The notes below the pieces were generated by a model. The model saw only the letters and a list, made by a program, of their open reading frames with translations, had not been told where the DNA came from and ran no database searches. From Linnemannia elongata (lineage: Eukaryota; Mortierellomycota; Mortierellomycetes; Mortierellales; Mortierellaceae): a stretch of DNA of 64,000 nt. Below, piece by piece: positions 1 to 12,400 of this stretch. The translations under genes were made by a program, and so were the position numbers. Location of the stretch: assembly GCA_036320915.1 (NCBI GenBank), contig JAXBDG010000020.1:186001-250000 (forward strand), in the 5' to 3' direction. How positions within the stretch are numbered: the stretch's first letter is position 1; each line of letters starts with the position of its first letter.

Positions 1-36
1 AGAATCGAGGATGAGCATCTGATCGGAAAGGATTAC

Positions 37-201
37 CTTTCCATACTGCGAGTAGTCCTGCTTGGGCTGGAGGTGCTGGGAGGTGGCAGCGGCGGCTCTG
101 GTGGTGGCGGCCGAGTGGAAGAGGCGCTGGCGGGTGGCGGAGAGGGAGCAGACCCAGCGTCCGGTGGTGCGGGGGATGGCCGCAGCGAGCGAGAGGGACA
201 T
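37..201 (-). CDS. N-terminal exon of a probable mitochondrial protein (partial)
   Basis: The minus strand opens with an ATG whose codons end mostly in C or G. It encodes 55 residues beginning MSLSLAAAIPRTTGRW. Arg, Ser and Ala are abundant and acidic residues are absent until near the end of the exon, and a motif like RLFHSA lies near residue 30. This is the usual look of a mitochondrial presequence. The exon ends in AAAG|GTAATC, a good donor in phase 0, so position 37 is my preferred exon end. The frame also stays open to the window edge, so unspliced coding cannot be excluded. The mature protein lies outside the window and I cannot name it. The gene is divergent from PCCB across about 1.8 kb, so shared regulation of two mitochondrial genes is possible but unproven. 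Confidence 0.6.
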
Positions 202-1992
202 TATGTTATAAGTGAAGGAAAGGTACGAAGAGAGGAGAAAGGAGAGTGGAGAGAAAGAGAAGGGATGGAGATGAGAAGAAGAGGGGAGAAGAAGAAGGCG
301 ATGGGTGATGGTAGAGTGGGAGAGAGTAAAGAAAAGAAGAAAAAAAGGGAAAAGGGGGGGGAGGGACAGAGAAAAAGTAACAAGGAAAAAAAAACGGCAC
401 ACGCAGAGGGTGTGAGAACAAGGAGGAGGAGCAGGTCCGCACTCACTCGGACCGAGGTCATTTTGTCGAAAGGGAACACTCATTGTTCTCTCTCTTCTTC
501 TTGCTCAACTTTGACCCTACTGCTATAACCACCATCGGTAAAGAGTCGATTGATACATACTCATTGAACACCATCGCTGCTTGTTATTCAAGCACCATTG
601 CTAGTTTTCTAGGTGTTGTTTTCGGATCAGATTATCATCATTTTGGAGTGTTTTATTTATTTACTGTGAGGCAGCCGGTTGAGGGCGGGTAAGGGTCAAC
701 GGGTCAACCGCACCGCGCTCTATTTTTCTCTTTTTTTTTTCTCATCCTTCTTCTTTGGCATGCCGACGAGTAAACGCGTTCTTGTTTGTTTGTTTATTTA
801 CACTTTATCCATGGACAAACACCTGCCCGATCCTTTGTCTTCCAATATTGTATCCGGATCACCTTGAAGGATGGAGGGCGGATCACAATTTGTGAAAGCA
901 GCTTGCAACTCCCTTCAAAAACTGATAATCTTTTCTTCACCGGCCGACGTATGGTCAACTTGTCCTTTCGCGCGCTGTTTTTTTTTTTCTTCTCACACTC
1001 TGTCTTGTTTGCGGGGGAGACTAACAGTGTTCGCAACGGAAAAGTTCTTTTTTTTACTTTGTAATGTGCATTGTGTTATGAGTGTGGGATGAAATCTGTT
1101 GAAACTCAGTTAACCGTGGGAAAAATTCGAACAGCGAAAGCATTCGCATCGTCTCTTACTTTAGGGGAATAGAAGCAGAGAGGGTGAGAGCGCGGGGGCA
1201 TAAGGGGACAAGGGAAGAAGGGAGACAGGAAAAATGAGTCCGGGGGAAAACATAACAAAGCAAAGTCATCGCACCACCCAACGAAACAGGAAAAATACTA
1301 GGGGGAGGGGGGAGGGGAAGAAGAATCGTAGTTATACCTTGTTCAATTGATCAAGAGGGCCAACAAGCATGGTTGTTCCGAACCATTGGTGCTTTGCTTT
1401 AGTTATCCTTATGGCTACTGCTCGTTGTTTGTTGTTCTTCTAGTTTTTTTTGTTTTTTTTTCTTGATCCGTTTGTTCGAAGCTTACAAGGCGTAGAAAAA
1501 TAACAACCTCCGTGGTACCGAGCCGAGTCGGACGAAATATTTCGCCTGCGATTCAAATAATATACTGAACAACGACGTTCGATGCTTCTGGTTCAGAAAA
1601 CCAGCATCGGTTGCTACGCCTTTGAGTCAATTGACAAGAATAAGAGAGAAAGGATGAAGGAGACAATGCTGGGCTCGAAGAAGGGTTGTGAGTGAAGTGA
1701 GTGAAGAGGGTGTTTGTCAAAGGAGTTGAAGTGTGAGAAGTGTGCGAATATTTTTCTATGTGAAGAAGAAGCCCTGCTCTTTTCCGCCTTCTTTCTCCCC
1801 TCTGCCCCTTCTTTCTCTCTTTTTGCCCTTTTTTTTTCCTTTTCTCTTTCTCATCTCTTCTCTTTTTCTCCATCCCTCACCTCTCTCCTCCTCTCGCCGC
1901 GCTCTCTCCCCTCTTCTTCTTTTTCATTCATCTTTCTTCTTCTCCTCCTTCCTCTCTTCTATTCTTCGTCCCCATCCTTCAAAGTCACACTC
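202..1992. promoter_or_regulatory. Divergent intergenic region between the left-edge gene and PCCB
   Basis: This is about 1.8 kb between two divergent starts. The first 270 bases are purine-rich on the plus strand, which makes a pyrimidine-rich leader for the minus-strand gene. The last 200 bases (about 1770-1980) are strongly CT-rich and lead into the PCCB start. Such tracts flank most starts in this window and probably mark core promoters and 5' leaders. No convincing gene is visible between them; the open frames there are low-complexity. Confidence 0.45.
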
Positions 1993-4641
1993 ATGTTCCG
2001 CCTCTCGACCGTCGTCGCCTCGAGGGCCGCCATGGCCTCGGCCACTCGTCGCGCCCTCCCTGCCCTTGCCACCTCTGCCCGCCACTATGCCATCGGAAAG
2101 ACCGCCCTCTCCGCCGAGAACGTAAATTACAACTCTCATTCTCTTTCGTTACTCATCTTGATCTCACGCCTTGTTCTATTGTCTGTGATTATAAAAATAC
2201 TGATCCGTTATTTTTCGTACCGTTATACGCCTGATTGACTTGTAGGATGTTGTCGCCAAGATTGATGGAAAGCGTCAGGAGTCGCTCATTGGTGGTGGTC
2301 TGAAGAGAATCGAGACCCAGCACAAGAAGGCAGGTTCACACCCACAATAGCAGAACAGACACGCGAATCATACAAACACCATAGACGGACACGAACAGCA
2401 GTCGGGCAGATGTTCAGACGGATAGAGAAGACAAAGTGGGCATACGCAGACACGCAAACATAAGAGTCGGATCTATATTCTACTTTAGCAGCATACCGTT
2501 CCTAACAGACAACCAACCAACTAACACTTTGTCGTACCATTTTCAATCTATTCTCTTGCATACACCTTGGACGGGGTTCATGCATTGAATCACAATAGGG
2601 CAAGTTGACTGCTCGCGAGCGTATCGAGCTCTTGTTGGATGCTGGATCTTTCCGCGAATACGATGCCTTTGTTGAGCACCAGTGCGTCGACTTTGGCATG
2701 GATAAGCAGAAGGTAACGTTGAGCGATTGGATCGATGCCACTTCCTTATACTTGTCAATTACTTTGTTAATGTTTTGGCCTTGGATCAGCCTTACTTACA
2801 CTCACTTCTTTCTCGTCTCGTTCATTTTTCTTGACGATTAGATCACGGGAGACGGTGTTGTTACTGGTCACGGAACCATCAACGGTCGCCGCGTCTTCCT
2901 CTTCTCTCAGGACTTCACCGCCTTTGGTGGTTCGCTCTCCAAGACCCACGCCCAAAAGATCTGCAAGGTCATGGACAAGGCTCTTCTCGTCGGTGCCCCC
3001 GTCCTCGGCTTGAACGACTCTGGCGGAGCCCGTATCCAGGAGGGTGTTGAGTCTCTTGCCGGATACGCCGATATCTTCTTGGTATGTTCAACTTTTATCT
3101 TTCTATCAGGTCATTGTCGATTGGGAAATTAGCAGCAGGAAATGACGCGACTTGAGGCGCCAAAGTCAGCGCGACGAAAGAGCAAGGACGAAAAAAATAA
3201 CAAAGCACGCCTCACATTGACGTTTAATGAACAAAAGAATAATGGACGCCCCTTGATCACACCAACAACACGGGCCAATTGACACTTGTCACATACACTT
3301 TGTCCAATCCTTACCAACACGTCCATGTTCATTGTATACCCCTAATAGAAAAACGTCATGTCGTCGGGAGTTGTTCCTCAGATCTCGCTGATTATGGGAC
3401 CCTGTGCTGGAGGCGCCGTCTACTCGCCTGCTTTGACCGATTTCACCTTCATGGTCCGTGATACTTCCTACCTTTTCGTCACTGGTCCCGATGTCGTTAA
3501 GACCGTCACCAAGGAGGAGGTCACCCAGGAGGAGCTCGGAGGAGCCAAGGCCCACACCGTCAAGTCTGGTGTCGCCCACAACGCCTTCGAGAACGATGTC
3601 GAAGCTTTGCAGCGCCTTCGTGACTTTGTCGACTTCTTGCCCCTTTCCAACAAGGAGCCCGCCCCCGTTCGTTACACCGACGATCCCTCGACCCGTGAGG
3701 ATGCCTCGTTGAACCAGATCGTCCCCATCGACTCGACCAAGGCCTACGATATCAAGGATGTCATTACCCGCTTGGTCGATGACTCTCAGTTCTTTGAAAT
3801 CATGCCCGACTATGCCAAGAACATTGTCATTGGTTTCGGTCGCATGGGTGGTCGCACTGTCTCGATCATTGCCAACCAGCCCTTGGTCTCGTCCGGAGTT
3901 CTTGATATCAACTCGTCCGTCAAGGCTGCCCGTTTTGTCCGTTTTGCTGATGCATTCAACATTCCAATTTTGACCTTGGTCGATGTCCCCGGTTTCTTGC
4001 CTGGTACTGCCCAGGAGCACAACGGTATTATCCGTCACGGAGCCAAGCTCTTGTACGCCTACGCGGAGGCCACTGTCCCTAAGGTCACTGTTATTACCCG
4101 CAAGGCCTATGGTGGTGCCTATGATGTCATGAGCTCCAAGCACCTTCGTGGTGATCTCAACTACGCCTGGCCCACCGCCGAGATCGCTGTCATGGGGTAA
4201 GCAACTTTTCTTTGTTTACTCTATTTTTGTGTATTTTGGGCATGTTTGCTGAAGACTGCTGATGCTCTCCAAACAGCCCAAAATACCCTCTGCCTTTGCT
4301 AATTGCGTGTTGACTGTGGATGACGGATCGCCTTGAATATGAAAATGAAAATGGAAAGTGGCAATGCAATGCTAACTACATGTTTGTTCAATTCATATGT
4401 CTATATCAATAGAGCAAAGGGTGCGGTTGAGATTATTTTCCGCTCTAGCTCTGACCGTGCGACGGCTGAGAAGGATTATATTAGCAAGTTTGCCAACCCC
4501 TTGCCCGCAGCGCAGCGCGGATATATCGATGATGTGATTGAGCCCTCGACCACTCGCCGCAGGATCATTGAGGACTTGGAGATGTTGCGCACCAAGAAGC
4601 AGGAGAACCCCAAGCGCAAGCACGGCAACATTCCTCTGTAA
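1993..4641 (+). CDS. PCCB: Propionyl-CoA carboxylase beta chain, mitochondrial (6 exons)
   Basis: Exons are 1993-2121, 2246-2329, 2599-2712, 2842-3081, 3349-4196 and 4413-4641, giving 547 residues (human PCCB has about 539). A mitochondrial presequence ([14 protein letters not shown]) precedes a complete carboxyltransferase. Family landmarks in order are [44 protein letters not shown], then [16 protein letters not shown] and [12 protein letters not shown], which form the acyl-CoA and carboxybiotin binding turns, and a C-terminal KHGNIPL. The enzyme carboxylates propionyl-CoA to methylmalonyl-CoA in the mitochondrial matrix together with a biotin-bearing alpha chain, which is not in this window. 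It serves odd-chain fatty acid and branched amino acid breakdown. Intron 2 fits the reading frame only as GC-AG (GCAGGT at 2330). All other introns are GT-AG. Identity is very secure. Confidence 0.96.
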
Positions 4642-7104
4642 AGTAGTTTATTGACGTTGTGAAGGTGGAAAGCGACGTAACGTTGTTTTTACCTTTTTTT
4701 TCGTTTCGATAAGAGGGCAGTGGAGTCATGAAAGGGAGTTGGACTGAGTGTCGACATTCAGGCACGCTCTCATCACCCTTCCTCCTTGGACTAGGTATAC
4801 TACTCCTCTCTACTAGCTGCCTCTTTGTTCACTCTACTCTACTTTCAATCCCCCCTTTTTTTTGTCATTTATCCATTTTGTCATTTTTTTTCTTTTTCTT
4901 CGCCACTGCCACCGCAACTTGTTATATGCTTCTTAGAAACTCCTATCCAACCATTGGATGAATAAAAACAACACACATTCAAAAGAAAAAAGTTGAGCGG
5001 ACCATCACACTCAACAAAGAAGGAAAGAAGGAAAGAAGGAAAGAAGGAAAGAATGAAAGAAACGAATCGGCAGTAGAGCAGATCGATGATCGCTGTATGA
5101 TTCAACAAGTCAGGCCGTCAGTGAGGAACGTTTGTTTTTGTTGAGGTCAAGAGAGCTTTAGGTGGGAGTCGTTTAGGGATCATTCTTGTTGTTTTGAGTC
5201 TTATTTCAAGGAGGTTTGGCTGCTGGTTTTTATGTTCATTTGTTTTGGTTGTTGGAGCTGGTTTGTTGTTTGTTGTTGTTGTTGTTGAGAAGGCGTGGAC
5301 GATGACGGGGATCGCAGTAAAATAAAGGAGGTCAGAAGAAAAGAGAAGAAAGGGAAGGAGACGGTTCGACCCTTTAACCCCTATCTTTCGGGGTTATTTT
5401 CGTAAGGACACATAACAGGCTTGAAGGGGTTGGTGAAGGATAGCCTGGGTAGGAAGAGAGTGACAGACTAGTAAGCAGGCGTTTCGTTGTTGTTGTGGTT
5501 GGTGTTGATTTAACTTTTGCCACGGTCTAAGGTTGCGAAAGCGAGCATGGTGGTGTCATACCCGCATCGTTTTTTTTTCTCCGTTGCGTTGGGTTGGAAC
5601 TTTGACGAGTAAAGAAGGGGAAGGAGGGGAAGGAGAGGATGAGCGGAGAATAATAAAGGCGACACCAACAACAAAAACGAAAAAAGGGCTTGTGCCTGTT
5701 TGCTCTGTTTTGCCTCATTATTTCTTTTATTGTGGTGGTTGTGCCTGAACTGTAAAGAGTGCTGTAAAAGAGCTTTAGCTGGCTACGTTCTTTGCAGGGG
5801 GAGCGGGGCTCCTGTGGGCGAGACTCTGGACTGGACCCTGGTCACAGACAACGTTCAACGAGCGCGGCAACCTTCTTTTCTCAAATGTATATCAACCGCG
5901 GTACTCTTTCCTTTTACTTTTCTTGACCTCATTATGAGCTCTTTTCTTGTTGACTCTCTTGAAGGAGTTGAAGGAGGTGAAGGAGAGTGTCTGGCCCTTT
6001 TTTATTCTCTTTTGTGTGTGTGTTTTTTTTGTGCGCCTGTTCGCTATTGACCCTTTGGTTACCCTCGCCTCTTTCTCTTATAATCCCTGACTATGGTCCC
6101 TGACCCTTAGGTCCCTGAAAGAGAACGAATGAGACAATGAAAGGGTACATGGAGCTAGTCGAACGAGCTGAGAGGTTGGGTTTTTGAAGCTTCAGGGACG
6201 AGAAAGGGGTGGTGACATATGTCGACCTTTTCTTACCGATTACGAATAACTAATCAGACAATCGAAGATACGCGTGCGTTTCTGTGTGTGCATTGCATTG
6301 AGCTCTTGAAGTCGTCCAAACTTCCCCCTTTATTTTCTGTCTTTGCGTGTGTATGCGGTGTGTTTGTGTGGGTAGGTGTTGGATCATTGCCGCGGAGTGA
6401 GCCTTGGGCACCGATTATGACCAATGCACCAGCCTTGTCTGTCTCTGTCTGTTGCTATTGTTGGCCAATGTGCGAAGTAAGAGAAGGATGTATGTGTGTG
6501 TGCTTGCGCGCATACACACACAGCACAGACAGGCACACATACACTCTCTCTTTCTACTCAATTGGGGGGCATACTTTGTCTACATACTCCATAACATAAT
6601 GTACATAGTCGTGGTAACATATACAACAAAGAAGCAAAGAAAAAAAAAATAAAAAAAAAAGTTGGTCATATGTTCCCCCCCTCTTGTTCAAGAGTTGATC
6701 CGCCTGATCCGAATCCCCTAGACAGACTCTGACTGACTGAGATGAACTCATTCACTTTTACTCATATAGCTACTTTATTCCTTTTGCCTCTTTTTTTTCT
6801 CCCTTCTTGTCTTCTTGTCTGCGTTTGCATCACTTTCTTCTCTCTTTCTTTCATCCCTCTCTCTCTCTCTCTTTCTTGTTTTCTTCTTTGTTAATTCCAT
6901 CCATCCCATTCCTTCTAGCAAAACTCGCTCTTCTTTATTCTATCCCCTAATCACTTTATTTTATTTCAAGTCACACACACATACTCTTCCTCTTCCTGAC
7001 TCTCTCTCTGTCACTTCTCTTCACTATTGTGTCTATTCGCATAACTCCATCCTCGTACCCCACAATCCTCACTTATTCCTCTCTCTCTCTTCCCTTCTCT
7101 CTCT

Positions 7105-7146
<42 letters not shown>

Positions 7147-9429
7147 ACTCTCGTTGCTCCCTCATCGTCTCTATCGCCACCCATTCTTTGTCCAATTGCC
7201 CGTCTACCTCTTCCTCTTCTTCCTCTCTTCTCTATCCTCCTCCACATCCTAATCCACTTCAACTTTTACTCGTTTGTCTATCGATCCCAATTCCCTCATC
7301 TCTCCTCTTTTCCCCAGTATTCAGTCATATCCCAGCATCATCATCATTACCCTACCCTACCTACACTTCGCCTTCCTCTGTCGACCACTAGTGGTAGTAG
7401 AAGTAGCGTCGCATATTCATATCCTTCCCCTCGGGCTCTGGCTGCAACTCCTCCTCCACATCCACGTCCTCCATCATACCCCTCTTGCTTTTTGCAGCTC
7501 CTCCCCTCCCCTCCCCTGAGACCTCACCTCTTCCCTTGCCCTCGATCTTCTCCCATCTCTTCCTCCCGCCATAATCCAATGCCGTCCTCGTCCGGCGCGA
7601 TCAGCTCGGTAAGTCATCTTTTCCCCTTCCTTCCCTTCTTCCCTTCTTCCCATGCGTTGTCCGTTATTCGTTCATGTATCTTGCCTAGTCCTGCCCTGTC
7701 CTGTACTCTACTGTCCAGCGTGTGCGTGTGCGTGTGTGTGCGCTTGTGTGTGCCTCGTTCTCTCTCTCGCTACCTCTCGGCTCCTTCCCCTACATCCTAT
7801 TTTTCGTGCCTCGTGTTCTTCCTCCTCTTACTCTCTTATGCCTACTCCTTTCTTTCGCTCTCTGTACTTTCTCGCCCTCTGTGCGTGTGTCTGTTGTCTG
7901 TGTCATTGCATTTTGCCTCCCCTTTCCCTTCCTGGTCCACCCACCTCAACCCATCTCCACTCCAGCTCCCCTTTTCCCAGCTCCCTCCTTCCTTTCGTCC
8001 TCTTTGTCCCTCAAAACCCCTCTTCCTTGTCAGCTCGCTTCCCATCGTGCTGCTACCTCTTCGCCATTTTCTTTCTTTGCTGACAACCTACCCAAGCTGT
8101 GTGCTTTGTTGTTGTCTTTTTAGTCTGTCCCTTTCCCTCCCTTCTTTTCCCTCTCTTCAACACGAAGGCTTCCCAACGCAAAAAATAATAATGAAAGAGC
8201 AGGGGAAACATACTGCTTCCTTTTCCTTTCCTTCGCCTTTTCCATTACCCTTTCCCGGATGTTTGTTGTAAGCCGTCGATCATCGAGGGCTGGGCGGGTC
8301 CGTCCAAGTTCAGAAGTTCAAAACTAGTGGCACAACTCACTACTTGGTACTGTAGTGAAAGTATTGTTACATGGTTCCGATCCGCTCTAGTTTTGGGGTT
8401 GTGGTGACGATGTTCAAGGCCCATGTACTAAAAAAGAAAGAGTTCTAGCCTACCCTTGTCATTTTGTTCTCCCTCCTTCCTTACCCTTACCCTTCTTCCC
8501 TCCCACCTCCATTTCCCTTTCCTTGTCTCTCTTCAGTCCCTTCCTTACCCTTACTCCTGGTGTCCCTTGTTCATTTCCGTGAACCTTTTCGTTCACTTCC
8601 CTTCACTCTTCCTTTTTCTCTTTCCTCCGTCTCCTACTCGCTCCCTTCCTTCTTCCTCTTCCCCCCTACTCATCTCCCTTATTGTTTTCTTTCTCTTTGC
8701 ATTACAAACACACAAACAACCAGCTTCTTTCTCCATTTCATTCTTCTTCCTTTCTTCGACATCGCCACCATTTTTTTTCACAGTCCGTCGTCGTATCACT
8801 CGCTCTGTCTCACAGAACTGATATCAACAACTTTGTTGGTCTCAGTGCTCTCACCCCACAAAAACGCGAAGTGATCCTCCACACCCAACCAGGCTCCCTT
8901 TCTTCACTCCGTTGCGTCCTCTTCCTTCCAATTCTCCACTCACACAACGCACACACGCACAGCACCACAGACCTTCTCTTCTTCTCTTTCTTTCTTCCTC
9001 TTCTCTTTATCCTACCTCGCCCACCTTCACTCCTTCCAACCACAGCAAATTCTCACACAGCACTCCAGATCTCCATACCGCTGTTCTGTAACAGTCCCTT
9101 TTCACTTTTCAAACACCTAAAGGCACCTTTTTGAGAGCACAATCTGCACACACTCGTACACAAACACTTGATCAGCATTGAAAATTGAAAGCAAACACAA
9201 AAAAAAAAAAAAAAAAAAAACTCCTGCATCCTCCCTGGCTCTAGCTCTTTCGTTCAACCCCCCTCTCCTCTCCTTCTATTACCATTCACCAACCCCCCAT
9301 CCCCGCTCAGACACCATTTTCACGGTGTGGCCACCACCCTGGTCTTTGCTCTGCAGCACGCCCCGCGCGTACTTCCTGTGCGCCTGTGTCTGCGTCTCAT
9401 CTCTTGGCAGAGCCCACGCCAACAACAGC
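4642..9429 (+). other. Gene-free region: PCCB 3' flank, then long CT-rich leader
   Basis: About 4.8 kb. The first part holds an AATAAA-like signal near 4962, a GAAGGAAA-type repeat at 5015-5060 and a GTT microsatellite near 5265-5288. From about 6780 to 9180 the plus strand is overwhelmingly C and T, including a pure CT run at 7110-7143 and an A-run near 9200. This resembles an extended promoter or 5' leader for the gene starting at 9430. A short in-frame exon candidate lies at 7579-7608 (ATG, ten codons, then GTAAGT), which could be a spliced leader exon. No conserved protein is recognisable. Confidence 0.45.
7110..7143 (+). repeat. (CT)n microsatellite
   Basis: An uninterrupted CT dinucleotide run inside the pyrimidine-rich leader upstream of the 9430 gene. 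It is likely variable in length between strains. Confidence 0.9.
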
Positions 9430-12400
9430 ATGAACATGTCTTTCAGACCACTCACCTCAACGTTCTCTTCCTCTTCTTCGTTATTCTCTTCCTCTGATCC
9501 TTCACTCCAACCTCCTCCCCCAATGCCGCCACCTGCAACATCCTCCTCTCCCTCTTCGTCCTTGTCCTCATCTCCCTCCTCCTCTTCCGGCTCGTTCTCG
9601 TCGGCATCTCTATCGGCCTCGACCTCGCCCCTCACCCCTCGACCTCGCCTCGCCTGGCGTGCTCCCCCACCGTCACCCCGACGTCGACCTTTGCCTCATC
9701 AATGGATGTACCCAACCACGACCAATCCAATATCAACAACAACGACAATAACTCTGACGCCTACTTCTCCTGCTTCCTCTGCTACCTCATCATCTACCTC
9801 TTCTTCACCTTCTGTCGATCATGCTACTCCTACTCCTACTCCTTCTCCTTCTTCACTTACCCCTTCTTCGCATGATCCACTTACCTCTTTACGTCTCTCT
9901 GCCTTTATGAACCACGACTCCTCAACGTCGTCTGTTACGTTTGAACTACCTCTACGGATACGACAACACAATCCACTCCAACGACTCTCCTTCTCGGCCC
10001 CTTGCTCACCCTCACCTGTACTCTCCTCTCAACCTCGACCCTCACAGCTCGTCTTTGCTTCGGGTGCGGTAGGAACGGCATCCGGGCTTGGCCACGTCTT
10101 TGGTCGACCCCTCCAAGCCAAGGAAACTATCCCTTGCTCCCCCCACAACTGTACACAATGGCAAAAAGAGCCTCCACAGTCCCTCGCCCAACAGGCCCAA
10201 TCGCCCTCCCATACTTTTCAACAACAGTGTGCAGTCCATAAACGGTTTCGACTCTTCCGACAGCGACCAAGGAGGTGTCAGGTCCATGCGTCGAACTTTC
10301 ATCATGGAACCACCTCAGCGCAAGGGACAAGGGCCAACAATGGACCTAATTATATTTTACCCCCTACGACTGTTTATCCTCTTGTGGTTCGACCCGATAA
10401 GATTCTGTTGGACCATTATGAAGAGTCGCCCGCACAAGACTCCTGGTGGCCGACCTTGACTTCTTCCATCTCTATGTCGTCCCGGCTTTCGTTCTCAACT
10501 GTCTCGCTTTCGCTCTCTACTACCAACACCACGACTTCCTCGGCTTCTTATCAGACGCACGGGTCTGAAGACGATGAGAGCTTTCTTTCCACCGGCGGGT
10601 CCTATCATTCTTCAAAAGCGTCGAAAAAGTTGTCAAAGAAGGAAAAGCAGCTTCAGAAGCAGTTGCAAAAACAAGAGCAGCAGCGACAGCAGCAGCAGCA
10701 ACAGAAACTTCGATGCCTTTGCTACCTTGACACCTCCCTCGACTACCAACATGATACCCAACAATCTCCACAACAACTACAGCAACTACAAAAACAACAG
10801 CAAAATTCTTCGAAGCAGTCTAAATGGTCCTCAAAGAACTCCAAGGACAAGGAGAAGAAGGAGAAAGAGGCGGCAGGTCGATTCAGGAGGATATGGAACG
10901 AGTCGGTCATCAATTTCCAACGGCCGAAACCCCCAGGAAGTAATGGCAGTCGACAATCGCCTTCGCCCTCGCCTTCGCAATCCTCGTCAACGGGATACCA
11001 TCACACCACTGTTACTGGCGCAGCAGGAGAGTCTGTAAAGCACAGCAACAACCTGCAGGCGGATGGTGGCGTGCCGATGAGACACAATCTGAGTGGGACG
11101 GATATCTCCGATGAGGGGAACCATTCGTTGTCGGATATTGAGGATGATTTTGTGGATGGTGATCAGTTCCGCCACCTGCGCCATGGGACCACAGGGACGC
11201 TGCCAACCAACAACAATGACAATTACAGTCATCATCGCGTGTCGTTCCAGGGACCTTATGGAACGTCATCCACCAAGGCCTCCTTCTCTGGTTCTGGCGG
11301 TACGACCTCGCGACCCAAGGACGATCTCAAGACGATTGCCCGCCACCAGGCAGAACTCAGTCTCCAACAGCACCAAGAAGATGGATCTCCCGAGTACAAC
11401 CATAACGAGGACGATGATTTTCGCTGCAGCATGAGCATTGACGATGATGAGGACCATGACCGTGTCCTGGCATCCCTGCCCCCTCCACCACCCCCAGTCC
11501 TCTCCTCCTTTGGCAACCGCATCCCCGAAACCAACGAAGAAGACGAGGAAGATGAGGACTGGGACTATCAATCCGACTCTGGAGCTCCCTCGTCCTCAAC
11601 ACTCATGTACTCTGCCGACGTGCGCGAACCCTCCTGTCGATCGACGCTCGCCCTTCCCATGTCGACCAATCCCGCCCATAACAAGGCCTACCTGAAGAAG
11701 CCTTCCAATGCCAACTTGTCCTCCCTCCGGTCGCGCCAACGGTGTCTCTCCCTCCCTGCGGATACCGTACCCCCCAAGGGCGGGTACTTGAAGATGTCTT
11801 CGTCGACGCCGAGTGAGAACTGGGATGAGGATTTTGATATTTCTGCGGATATTCATGTGCCAACGAAGGTTGTTGAGAACCAGATGTCGTTGCAGATGGA
11901 TTTGTACAACATCAAGGACTTTGCTTCCCAGATTGAAGGTGAGTCCTTTGCTTTTCATTTCTTGTGTAATATTGCTTGTTATTAATCGACCGCCTTTTTT
12001 TCACTATAACAACTAACCACCTTTTTTTCATTATTGTGCGACAAATAGATTTGAAGAACCTAAGGGCGTCGCTGAGGATGGCATCCAGCTCGCTCAAGGC
12101 GACTAATCCAAAGAAACACCAAGACCTCTCAATGCTCTTCCAACGTGACTGGGAGCAGGCCGAGGTCATTATCGACCTTGGTGAGATTGCTCAAACCAGT
12201 CCTACCACCAATTCTCCTCCCGGCGCATCATCGGCTCTTGGATCTTCGAGCAAAAAGGCGTCTGAACCCAGTCTTGCGAGTCTTTCGACTGGTGCTGGGA
12301 GTGGTTTGTCGAGCAAGCCGTCGATGGGGTTTAAGGCTCGTCGACCGGCGCTTTCTACATCTGCGCCCGCCAATAATCAACTGAATGGGCTGCCGGAGTT

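Noticed and set aside
3289..4143. Long minus-strand open frame of 284 codons
   Set aside because: Shadow of PCCB exon 5. High-GC codon bias keeps the antisense frame open; no homology or splice logic.
5375..5396. Hairpin TAACCCC...GGGGTTA
   Set aside because: A 7-bp stem with an 8-nt loop is easily found by chance in this much sequence, with no flanking signal.
6815..9134. Several Ser/Leu/Pro-rich open frames
   Set aside because: They come from CT-repeat DNA, which is open in several frames, and have no conserved motif.
9178..9429. N-terminal extension of the large gene into the A-run and leader
   Set aside because: No ATG in frame before 9430, and the sequence is poly-Lys followed by leader-like translation.
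10354..10457. Apparent membrane segment (LIIFYPLRLFILLWFDPIRF) in an alternative frame
   Set aside because: The annotated frame here gives charged, natural sequence (VVRPDKILLDHYEES) with better codons. The hydrophobic reading is probably a frame artefact.
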